From Pseudomonadota bacterium (GTDB lineage: Bacteria > Pseudomonadota > Gammaproteobacteria > Burkholderiales > Thiobacillaceae): a DNA stretch of 12,910 bases. The stretch lies in contig JAUPLV010000053.1 in assembly GCA_030836725.1 (NCBI GenBank), positions 1 to 12,910 on the forward strand. Direction: 5' to 3'. Position 1 is the stretch's first letter. Each line of letters begins with the position of its first letter. Of this stretch, positions 6,512 to 12,785 are shown piece by piece. The notes under the pieces were generated by a model. It was not told where the DNA came from and ran no database searches. It was given only the letters and a program-made list of their open reading frames with translations. The position numbers were made by a program, and so were the translations under genes.

Positions 6512-7786
6512 ATGACAAATTTCTGGACCGTATCGACTTTCTGGGCGCTGTTCCTGCTTTTCATCGGGATCGCGCTGGCCTGGGTCCTGCCGCCCCTGCT
6601 GCGTCGCGACACCCGGACCGCCCCGCGGATGGATGTCAAGGAAGCCAACGTCGCCATCTATCGCGACCAGTTGGCCGAACTGAAGGCCGATTTCGATAGC
6701 GGCGACCTCGATGCACAACAATACGAGCTCGCCCGGCTTGAAATCACCAAGCGCCTGAGCGAGGACGTGCCGCAGGAATCGTCGCCCGTCGTCGTCGCCC
6801 AGCCCCGGCGCTGGCCGGCTTACGCAATCGGCGGCGCGATTCCGGCGCTGGCGGTCGCCCTGTACGTCTGGCTGGGCAACCCCGAAGCGCTGGTAGTCGA
6901 ACCGGCTCCGCCAGCCCCGGAGGCGGCAACCGCGGGGCCGGAGGGCCGGCACGACGTCGCGCCCATGATCGCGGCCCTGGAGGCCAGGCTCGAACAGAAT
7001 CCCGCTGACGCTGAGGGCTGGTACATGCTGGCGCGCAGCTACAGCGCCGTCGGCCGCTTCGAAGAATCCGCCCAAGCCTATGCCAAAGTCGTCGAGCAGT
7101 TTCCCAATGAGGCGCGCCTTCTGGCGGACTACGCCGACGTGCTGGCCATGGCCCAGGGCCGCACGCTGAAGGGAAAACCGCAGGAACTCATCAACCGGGC
7201 GCTCGAACTGAACCCCAGCGACGAGAAGGCGCTGCATCTCGCCGGCTCCGCCGCCTATGAAAGCGGGAATTTCGCGCAGGCGGTCCAGTACTGGCAGCGC
7301 CTGCTGAAACTGCTGCCGCCGGACACCGACAATGCGCGCGCCATCGCGGAGGCGATCGCCGATGCCGGGAAGGCCGCGGCCGCCGCCGGCCAGGTCATCC
7401 AGCCCGCCCCGGGCGCGGAAAAATCCGCCCCGGCAGCACCCGGCGCGGCCATTTCCGGCACCGTAAGCCTCGGCAAGGCGCTCGCATCCAAGGTCGCCGC
7501 GACGGATACGGTATTCATTTTCGCGCAGAGTCCGCAAGGCCCCAAGATGCCCTTGGCCGGCGTCAGGATCACGGCAAGCCAGCTTCCCTACCGCTTCGTC
7601 CTCGACGATTCCAGCGCCATGACCCCGAACAACAAGCTTTCGGATCACCCGCAAGTCATGGTCAGCGCGCGCGTGTCCAAATCGGGCCAGGCCATGGCGC
7701 AAAGCGGCGATTTTCAGGGACAGGCCGGCCCGGTCAAGCTCGGGCAACAAGGCCTGAACATCGAGATCGACACCGTCCTGCCGTAA
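6512..7786 (+). CDS. ccmI: c-type cytochrome biogenesis protein CcmI (CycH-like), System I
   Basis: 424 aa, the usual two-part CcmI. TM1 is at about 8-30, then a loop with the family signature ANVAIYRDQLAELKADFDSGDLD (residues 46-66, here shown as the pattern around YRDQLAELK), then TM2 at 102-121. Periplasmic TPRs follow, about 150-270 (WYMLARSYSAVGRFEESAQAYAKV region). The C-terminal Ig-like CcmI domain spans about 313-424, with VFIFAQSP and a DDSSAM...LSDHPQVMVSARVSKSG-like region. CcmI binds the C-terminal part of apocytochromes and delivers them to CcmF/CcmH for heme attachment. An in-frame TGA two codons upstream fixes ATG 6512 as the earliest possible start; its Shine-Dalgarno is weak. 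It normally ends a ccmABCDEFGHI operon, but here it stands apart, 428 bp before a tetraheme cytochrome gene. That may mean the other ccm genes are elsewhere, or that this is an extra copy serving the adjacent cytochromes. Confidence 0.92.
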   Translation: MTNFWTVSTFWALFLLFIGIALAWVLPPLLRRDTRTAPRMDVKEANVAIYRDQLAELKADFDSGDLDAQQYELARLEITKRLSEDVPQESSPVVVAQPRRWPAYAIGGAIPALAVALYVWLGNPEALVVEPAPPAPEAATAGPEGRHDVAPMIAALEARLEQNPADAEGWYMLARSYSAVGRFEESAQAYAKVVEQFPNEARLLADYADVLAMAQGRTLKGKPQELINRALELNPSDEKALHLAGSAAYESGNFAQAVQYWQRLLKLLPPDTDNARAIAEAIADAGKAAAAAGQVIQPAPGAEKSAPAAPGAAISGTVSLGKALASKVAATDTVFIFAQSPQGPKMPLAGVRITASQLPYRFVLDDSSAMTPNNKLSDHPQVMVSARVSKSGQAMAQSGDFQGQAGPVKLGQQGLNIEIDTVLP

Positions 7787-7845
7787 AAAGCGCCCCGTTT
7801 TTCAAGCGCATTCGATCCGGGATTGTTTTGGGCGATGCGCGGAAC

Positions 7846-7945
7846 GCAGGGCGCACTCCGTGCACCGATCGCTCCCGGAAGGTGCGCGGGCCCATGGCAA
7901 TTGCGTGTCGCGTGGATGCCGGAAGGTGCACGGAGTGCACCCTAC
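7846..7945. repeat. GTGCAC-type inverted-repeat element, pair 3
   Basis: A 21-base end (GCAGGGCGCACTCCGTGCAC plus C, 7846-7866) and a nearly perfect inverted partner at 7925-7945 (GGTGCACGGAGTGCACCCTA plus C) bound a 100-bp unit. Inside, CCGGAAGGTGCGCGG (from 7875) is a direct repeat of CCGGAAGGTGCACGG (from 7919). It lies 60 bases after ccmI, as pair 1 lies just after the TPR gene. Confidence 0.8.
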
Positions 7946-8002
7946 AAGTTTGGTGCGATCAATCCGGATACCCTTTTCCCCGCACGGGTGGCGTCGCCAA
8001 AA

Positions 8003-8012
8003 TTTCATGAAA
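8003..8012. promoter_or_regulatory. Small perfect palindrome, possible operator
   Basis: TTTCATGAAA is a perfect 10-base palindrome about 110 bases upstream of the -24 box at 8113. It could be an activator site for the sigma-54 promoter; a palindrome of this size can also arise by chance. Confidence 0.25.
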
Positions 8013-8034
8013 CCGTCACCGGATTACCATAAAT

Positions 8035-8062
8035 GGGAATTCCGGCTTCCCGATTCCGGGAA
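8035..8062. promoter_or_regulatory. Candidate enhancer-binding-protein site
   Basis: The palindrome GGAATTCC (8036-8043) is followed by the hairpin TTCCCG-ATTC-CGGGAA (8047-8062); ATTCCGG occurs twice, 14 bases apart. It sits 50-80 bases upstream of the -24 element, a usual place for activators of sigma-54 promoters. No known activator consensus was matched. Confidence 0.35.
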
Positions 8063-8112
8063 TGCGGAGCGGACGGGAAATGGGCGGCCTTGAAAACACA
8101 GGGAATATTGTC

Positions 8113-8128
8113 TGGCACGCTCCGTGCT
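8113..8128 (+). promoter_or_regulatory. Sigma-54 (RpoN) -24/-12 promoter of the tetraheme cytochrome gene
   Basis: TGGCACG-CTCC-GTGCT against the consensus TGGCACG-N4-TTGCW: one mismatch (G for the first T of TTGC). The invariant GG (8114-8115) and GC (8126-8127) are separated by exactly ten bases. Transcription would start about 8138-8140, giving a leader of roughly 75 bases with a T-rich stretch before the GGAGGG ribosome-binding site. The position directly before a strong gene start supports function. Confidence 0.72.
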
Positions 8129-8214
8129 TATGTATTTCGCGGGGGCAAAGGCGGTTTTACCGCGCTGCTTTTTAAAGACGGTTTCCTTGAAATTTTTTTG
8201 CGGAGGGTAGAAAA

Positions 8215-9135
8215 ATGGAAGTTTCCATTAACAGGGGGGCCGGGGTGGCGCGGTTCTCGGCGATCACGGGAGGCGCGGCGCTTGTGCTTTCGTTCGCCTT
8301 CGGCGGCCAGGCGCTGGCAGCCATCACGGCTTCGAAGCATGACCTGTCGCCGACGGGCACGGGCGCCAACAAATTCACGGCGACCGATGTGACCCAGCGG
8401 GAAATCTGCGTGTTCTGTCATACGCCGCACGGCGCGGACTCGACGGCTTCCGTGCCGCTGTGGAACCGCAAGCTGGCCGCGGGTACTTATACGACCTACA
8501 ACACTCTGGGTACCTCCAGCCTGATCGGCGGCGTGGCCAAGGTGGGCTCGGTGTCCATCGCCTGCTTGTCCTGCCATGACGGCGCGACGGCAATGGACGT
8601 GATGATCAATGCGCCGGGATCGGGTGGCTACAATCCGGCTGGCGCAGCCTGGTCGCTGACCGGTGGATCGTGGACTACGGGAACTGGGCAGTTGAACGGG
8701 GCAACGATTACCAATATCGGCGCTAACCTGACAAACGACCACCCGGTCGGCATCCAGTACGCGGGCGGACCGAAAACGACGGCCCCGACCACGGGTGTTT
8801 ATGCTGCCGCCAACTTCAGGAATCCGGATTTCGTTCCTGCGTATGGCGCGGCTATCAACGGATCCACGGTGTGGTGGGTGGATACCGCTCCCGGTACGGC
8901 TACTGTGCGCGACAAAACCGATATGCAGCTTTATTCGCGCAATCCGACAACCGATGTGGGTAACGGCACTGACGGTAGCCTCATCGCGGCCTTCGGTACG
9001 GTCGGCGTAAACGCAAACCAGCCGTTCGTCGAGTGCGCGAGCTGCCATGATCCGCACGGCCCCGCAGGCACGACGCAGTTCCTGCGCCTGTCCAATCAGG
9101 GCAGCGCGGTGTGCCTGGCTTGCCATGTCAAGTAA
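8215..9135 (+). CDS. OmcE-like tetraheme c-type cytochrome, probable extracellular nanowire subunit
   Basis: 306 aa. A Sec signal peptide (cleavage about residue 35-36, ALAA) exports it to the periplasm. There are four CXXCH sites: CVFCH 65-69, CLSCH 117-121, CASCH 274-278 and CLACH 300-304. Landmarks shared with Geobacter OmcE-type proteins as I know them are SKHDLS just after the signal, CxxCHTPHGA (68-73), PLWNR, CLSCHDGA, LTNDHP (172-177), ECASCHDPHG and a CLACH at the extreme C-terminus. The protein contains exactly eight histidines: four proximal (69, 121, 278, 304) and four spare (42, 72, 176, 281), enough for four bis-His hemes. In known cytochrome filaments one ligand comes from the neighbouring subunit; H42, near the mature N-terminus, is my candidate. 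Strong GGAGGG seven bases before ATG 8215, sigma-54 promoter upstream, terminator downstream. An ordinary secreted doubled-CXXCH cytochrome is the main alternative. Confidence 0.87.
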   Translation: MEVSINRGAGVARFSAITGGAALVLSFAFGGQALAAITASKHDLSPTGTGANKFTATDVTQREICVFCHTPHGADSTASVPLWNRKLAAGTYTTYNTLGTSSLIGGVAKVGSVSIACLSCHDGATAMDVMINAPGSGGYNPAGAAWSLTGGSWTTGTGQLNGATITNIGANLTNDHPVGIQYAGGPKTTAPTTGVYAAANFRNPDFVPAYGAAINGSTVWWVDTAPGTATVRDKTDMQLYSRNPTTDVGNGTDGSLIAAFGTVGVNANQPFVECASCHDPHGPAGTTQFLRLSNQGSAVCLACHVK

Positions 9136-9168
9136 TTAACAGGTAACGAGGGAGTTTCTGCCTCGGAT

Positions 9169-9202
9169 GGGGGCGGACAGGGCGACTTGTCCGCCCCCTT
9201 TT
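9169..9202 (+). terminator. Rho-independent terminator/attenuator after the tetraheme gene
   Basis: A perfect 11-bp GC-rich stem, GGGGGCGGACA (9169-9179) with TGTCCGCCCCC (9188-9198), an 8-base loop and TTTT at once after. It lies 33 bases past the cytochrome stop. With no convincing promoter before the next gene, partial read-through could feed the helper genes. Confidence 0.9.
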
Positions 9203-9246
9203 AATTGTGCGAGCCTCAAAAGAGTCCAATTTAGGTGTCTGCAAAC

Positions 9247-10335
9247 ATGAATTACAGATTAAATCGCATCGCACCGCTCTCCCTGGCTGCATTTCTGGCG
9301 CTGTCCTGCTGCGCAGCCATCGCGGCGCCCGGCAGCCCGGCAGCCGCCGCCGAGGTTGCGCGCACCGGCAGCCGGCCGGATTTCGCCCGTGTTGGCGATG
9401 CGGTCATCACCGCGCAGGAGTTCGACAATGCGCTTTACAACGCGGCGCGCAGCAAGTTCTATCACGGCAAGCCGCCCGAGGGCGAATTGGCCCGGGTACA
9501 GCGTGAGGTGGGCGACCAGCTGGTTGAGCGGGCGCTGCTGCTGCGCGAGGCCGGGAAACGCGGCCTGAAGCCGGAAGCGGCGGAAGTGCAAAAAACCCTG
9601 CAGGAGTATGAGCAGCGTTATGCCGGCAGCGAACAATGGAAAGCCAGCCGCGACCGGGTGTTGCCGGGACTGACCCGGCGCCTGGAAGAGGACAGTCTGC
9701 TGAAGCTGATCGAGCGTCTGGTGCGCGACGTTCCGGCGCCGGACGATGGGGAAGTGCGAGCCTATTATGCCGCGCACCCGGAAAAATTCACCGAACCGGA
9801 GCAACTGCGCGTGTCGGTCATTCTGTTGCGCGTCGACCCCGGTGCGTCCCAGGCGGTGTTTGACGGGGCTTTCGAGGAGGCCAAGGGGATCGTCGAGCGG
9901 CTGCGCGGCGGCGCCGATTTTGCTGCTTTGGCGCGCATTCATTCGAGCGAAGCATCGGCCGAGAAGGGGGGCGATCTGGGCTATCTGCATCGCGGCATGC
10001 TGCCCGAAGGCACGCAGGAAGCGATGGACAAGGCAAAACCCGGAGAGATTTCCGACCCGCTTCGCGTGCTGGAGGGCATTGCCGTGCTGCGCCTGGAAGA
10101 CCGCAAGACAGCCAAGCTGAATAACTACGAGAAGGTGCGTGAGCGCGCGCGCGATCTGCTGCAGCGGGACCAGAGCGATCAAGCCATGAAGACGCTGCTG
10201 GCGCGCCTGAAAAAGGAAACGCCGATACAGGTGGACGAGTCCTTTTATCTGCCGCTGCCGACCGAGAAAAAACCTGACCATGCCACGCCCAAACCTGTGG
10301 CGGAGCCCGGAACGGGGAGCGGCGCGCAGAAATAA
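9247..10335 (+). CDS. SurA/PpiC-type periplasmic peptidyl-prolyl isomerase-domain chaperone
   Basis: 362 aa. An N-terminal signal peptide (LSLAAFLALSCCAAIAA) leads to the periplasm; the Cys pair is not a good lipobox. A helical SurA-N-like chaperone region follows (about 45-165). The parvulin domain is at about 185-285, recognisable by DFAALARIHSSEASAEKGGDLGY and KPGEISDP. The tail is rich in Lys/Pro. By alignment with typical parvulins, both conserved active-site histidines are replaced: the His of 'SHIL' by V191 (VSVILL) and the His of 'GYHII' by A279 (EGIAVL). Chaperoning without catalysis is therefore possible. ATG 9247 has AGGTG nine bases upstream; a GTG at 9235 inside that signal is less likely. 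Six bases separate it from the barrel gene, so they are co-transcribed. Next to a multiheme cytochrome, it likely assists folding or export of the cytochrome or barrel. In Geobacter the omcS neighbourhood also encodes a prolyl-isomerase-domain chaperone. Confidence 0.88.
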   Translation: MNYRLNRIAPLSLAAFLALSCCAAIAAPGSPAAAAEVARTGSRPDFARVGDAVITAQEFDNALYNAARSKFYHGKPPEGELARVQREVGDQLVERALLLREAGKRGLKPEAAEVQKTLQEYEQRYAGSEQWKASRDRVLPGLTRRLEEDSLLKLIERLVRDVPAPDDGEVRAYYAAHPEKFTEPEQLRVSVILLRVDPGASQAVFDGAFEEAKGIVERLRGGADFAALARIHSSEASAEKGGDLGYLHRGMLPEGTQEAMDKAKPGEISDPLRVLEGIAVLRLEDRKTAKLNNYEKVRERARDLLQRDQSDQAMKTLLARLKKETPIQVDESFYLPLPTEKKPDHATPKPVAEPGTGSGAQK

Positions 10336-10341
10336 GCAGCC

Positions 10342-12183
10342 ATGGAGCGCAGCGTGAGGCGGCATCATTTTCCATGGCAAAAATGCATGGCTTGGCTCAT
10401 TAGCGGTCTGGCCCTGGCCGGGCCGCGCGCGGCCTTGGCCGCACTGCCTCCCGCCGAGGCTGCCGCAGCCAGCGCCAACGTCGAGGCAAGGTCCGAACCT
10501 GTCGCCGAGTCTGGCGATGAGGGCTGGATGCAGTTGCCGCCGGTGAGTTGGTCCGGGTCCCTGACCTATGATCTGGCCTACCTGACCGCGGACGAGAGCG
10601 AAGACAGCCTGCGGCAGGGGCTGACGGCGCGGATCAACGGTCGCACCTTCATCTGGCAGCCCTGGTTCGCCCACCTTTCGGGCACCGTGGGCCTGACCGC
10701 GGCAACCGGCGACGGCTCTGGCAACAGCGAGGCCCTGACCGGCGAACTGCAGCTCGATATCCTGCCGCAAAGCCGTTTTCCGTTCATGGCAGCCTATTCG
10801 CGAAGCAACAGCCAGTTTTCCAGCGATGCGGTGGCCGTGACGAACGATTACACCAGCCAGCGTTTCACCCTGTCGCAACATTATCGCCCGCTAGAAAGCG
10901 ATACTCAGTACAGCGCCAGTTTCATCCACAATTCGCAGGACGGCGAAAGTTTCGGGGAAACGGCGCAGGATACGCTGCAACTCGACCTGTCGACGCGTCT
11001 CGGGGATTACCAGAGCTTGCAACTGTCGGCCAATGGCAGCCGCAATACCCATGAAAGAACGGACCAGACGGCGACTCAGTACAACCTGCTGGCCAACCAC
11101 CGCTATACGCCTGACCCGACGCTCTCGGTCGAAAGCCAGGCCAGCATGAACCAGTATGATTACAGGCTGGCGCAGGGCAGCTACGAAAGCCGCTACACGC
11201 AACTGCACAGCTATGCGTTCTGGCGCCCGGAAGACATGCCGATGACCGCGACCGGAAGCGTGCGGCTGTCCAACATTGCCAGCGGCGGCGGCTCGGGCAC
11301 GAACAGCATGAACGTCAGTGCCGGCGCCAACTACGAGCTGACCCGGCAAACCCGCCTGTTCGCCAATGCCAGCGTCAACCTGAGCGATTCCGGCAGCGAT
11401 CAGGATGTCTCCACCTCGCAAACGCTGGGTGCGTCCTACAATCCCGACCCGCTGATGCTGGGCGGATTCCATTACAACTGGTTCGCTTCGGGCTCGGTCA
11501 GCAACACCACCGGCGGGGAAGAAAGCGGGGGGCAGCAGGCGAGCCTGCAACTGGGGCACAATCTGGACCGCAGCATGAGCTTTCTCGGCGGCTCGCTGGG
11601 ATTCAGCCTGAACCAGAACCTCTCCGCAATCGAGGGAAACAACACCGATCAGACGCTGCAACTCATGCAGGGCGGATCGCTGGCCTGGAACGTGTCGCGG
11701 GGCTCAAGCATGGCATATTTTCGCCTGAACGCGACCGATTCCCGCTCCCTGGGCGGGGATGAAGAACGCGCATTCCAACTGGTCAATTTCCAGGCATCGA
11801 TGAACCAGATTACGGGCAGATACAGCACCTGGAACGGCAACCTGACCGTGCAGGCGACACGTCAGAACGTGGCTGGCGTCGCCGGTACGCAGGATACGGA
11901 GATGGGGGATTTCGAAATCAGCACCAGCGCCAGCTTGAGCTACCAGAACCAGCGTGCGTTCGGCGTTTCGCGCCTGCGCTTTGGGTCGGACCTCAGGATC
12001 AACAACAACCAGTACAAAACCGTACTTGGCGGGCCGGAGGATTCGGTGGACAAGTCCTGGCGGAATCAATTCGAGTACGCGGTTGGGCGGACACGGTTCA
12101 AGCTGACCGAAACCTGGTCCGAAATGGACGGAAGGAGCAGCGTCCTGGTGATGTTTACGCTGGAACGGTATTTTTGGAATTAG
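10342..12183 (+). CDS. Outer-membrane beta-barrel protein (putative cytochrome conduit or export channel)
   Basis: 613 aa. The N-terminus has a basic region and signal peptide (cleavage about 33, ALA), then an Ala/Glu-rich linker (34-60). From about residue 67 to the end there is continuous alternation of polar and hydrophobic/aromatic residues with short turn-rich loops (Asn, Ser, Gly, Asp), as in a large barrel of more than 20 strands. It ends in VLVMFTLERYFWN, close to the C-terminal aromatic signal of outer-membrane proteins. The mature part has no cysteine, so no heme site and no CXXC like that near the start of many MtrB proteins. I cannot assign it to a named family. Directly after the chaperone gene and before a triheme cytochrome, a pore for electron transfer or for cytochrome secretion is plausible. 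Start uncertain: ATG 10342 lacks a good Shine-Dalgarno, whereas GTG 10354 has GGAG six bases upstream and keeps the basic region. Confidence 0.8.
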   Translation: MERSVRRHHFPWQKCMAWLISGLALAGPRAALAALPPAEAAAASANVEARSEPVAESGDEGWMQLPPVSWSGSLTYDLAYLTADESEDSLRQGLTARINGRTFIWQPWFAHLSGTVGLTAATGDGSGNSEALTGELQLDILPQSRFPFMAAYSRSNSQFSSDAVAVTNDYTSQRFTLSQHYRPLESDTQYSASFIHNSQDGESFGETAQDTLQLDLSTRLGDYQSLQLSANGSRNTHERTDQTATQYNLLANHRYTPDPTLSVESQASMNQYDYRLAQGSYESRYTQLHSYAFWRPEDMPMTATGSVRLSNIASGGGSGTNSMNVSAGANYELTRQTRLFANASVNLSDSGSDQDVSTSQTLGASYNPDPLMLGGFHYNWFASGSVSNTTGGEESGGQQASLQLGHNLDRSMSFLGGSLGFSLNQNLSAIEGNNTDQTLQLMQGGSLAWNVSRGSSMAYFRLNATDSRSLGGDEERAFQLVNFQASMNQITGRYSTWNGNLTVQATRQNVAGVAGTQDTEMGDFEISTSASLSYQNQRAFGVSRLRFGSDLRINNNQYKTVLGGPEDSVDKSWRNQFEYAVGRTRFKLTETWSEMDGRSSVLVMFTLERYFWN

Positions 12184-12258
12184 GCGCCGTGGGTGCTGGT
12201 TTGCGGGTACGGCGGGGGATGTTGTGGGCGCGGTTGTGCGGCGGCGCCCCGGGGTTTT

Positions 12259-12280
12259 GTGGGAGCGGCTTTAGCCGCGA
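12259..12280 (+). repeat. REP palindrome, copy 8
   Basis: GTGGGAGCGGC followed by TTTAGCCGCGA, identical to the copy at 67-88, inside the 134-base gap between barrel and triheme genes. Its stem-loop could affect read-through or mRNA stability between them. Confidence 0.85.
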
Positions 12281-12317
12281 TGGGCTTAATTTTTTTGTGG
12301 AAGCGGAGAACGGGTAT

Positions 12318-12776
12318 ATGGGCATGATAAAAAGGGCTGTATTCGGAGCCGGGCTGCTGAAAATCGGACTGATGGTCCTGATGACGCTGGCGCTGGCGTG
12401 GGTGGACATGCGCTCGGCTCGGGCCGAATACGGCGACATCGTCATCAACAACTACGCCGACGCGGCGGGAATGCGCCCGGTGGTGTTTCCCCACTGGTTC
12501 CACCGCGTCCGTTTCAGCTGCAAGGTCTGCCACGCCGACCTGGGCTTCAAGTTCAAGGCCGGCGGCAACGAGATCAACATGCTGAAGATCATCGACGGCC
12601 AGTACTGCGGCGCCTGCCATAACGGCAACATCGCCTGGTCGATCGAGAACTGCAATATCTGCCATTCCGGTAACCCCAATACGCCGACCCAGGTCCATGG
12701 GAACGCCGTGCAGAAGCTGCAGATTCCGCCGACAGTACAACCCCAGCCTGCCGCAGCCGTGCCGGTCAAGAAATAG
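12318..12776 (+). CDS. Triheme c7-type periplasmic cytochrome
   Basis: 152 aa. Signal peptide to about residue 36 (ARA|EYGD). Three heme sites: CKVCH 68-72, CGACH 97-101 and CNICH 112-116. The protein has exactly six histidines: three proximal (72, 101, 116) and three others (59, 62, 127), allowing three bis-His hemes. The FPHWFHRVRFSCKVCH and YCGACHNG patterns match the triheme c7-type family that I associate with the TIGRFAM model for nanowire-linked triheme proteins (to be confirmed). The tail from about 135 is Pro/Ala/Gln-rich and probably flexible. I chose ATG 12318 because GGAG lies nine bases upstream; the frame is open back to 12174, but that extension only translates the REP element. 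Its stop overlaps the TAGGAGG ribosome-binding site of the next gene, so the two are co-translated. It likely passes electrons through the periplasm or at the barrel. Confidence 0.88.
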   Translation: MGMIKRAVFGAGLLKIGLMVLMTLALAWVDMRSARAEYGDIVINNYADAAGMRPVVFPHWFHRVRFSCKVCHADLGFKFKAGGNEINMLKIIDGQYCGACHNGNIAWSIENCNICHSGNPNTPTQVHGNAVQKLQIPPTVQPQPAAAVPVKK

Positions 12777-12785
12777 GAGGCGCAC

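Noticed and set aside
7787..7805. Intrinsic terminator after ccmI (AAAAAGCGCCCCGTTTTT)
   Set aside because: The A-tract and T-tract pair, but the GC part is only about two base pairs, too weak for a terminator stem.
8130..8200. Possible c-di-GMP (GEMM) riboswitch in the tetraheme leader, suggested by GGGGGCAAAGGCGG
   Set aside because: Such riboswitches precede some cytochrome genes, but the other conserved blocks of the fold (the GGACGCAAAGCC-like and GGTAGCCGGG-like segments) are absent, so only a short G-rich match remains.
9203..9247. Sigma-70 promoter between the terminator and the chaperone gene (TTGTGC...AATTTA)
   Set aside because: The -10 is a poor match and transcription would begin within or after the ribosome-binding site.
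9259..10881. Minus-strand open frame (540 aa) opposite the chaperone and barrel genes
   Set aside because: It spans two well-supported opposite genes and their junction, and its composition is typical of antisense translation.
10342..12183. Assignment of the barrel as a PEP-CTERM-system-associated outer-membrane protein
   Set aside because: General barrel appearance is similar, but no PEP-CTERM or exosortase genes are nearby and I cannot see a family-specific motif.
12174..12317. N-terminal extension of the triheme cytochrome to the ATG at 12174
   Set aside because: The extension translates a REP element and would bury the signal peptide 48 residues inside the protein; GGAG before 12318 supports the shorter form.
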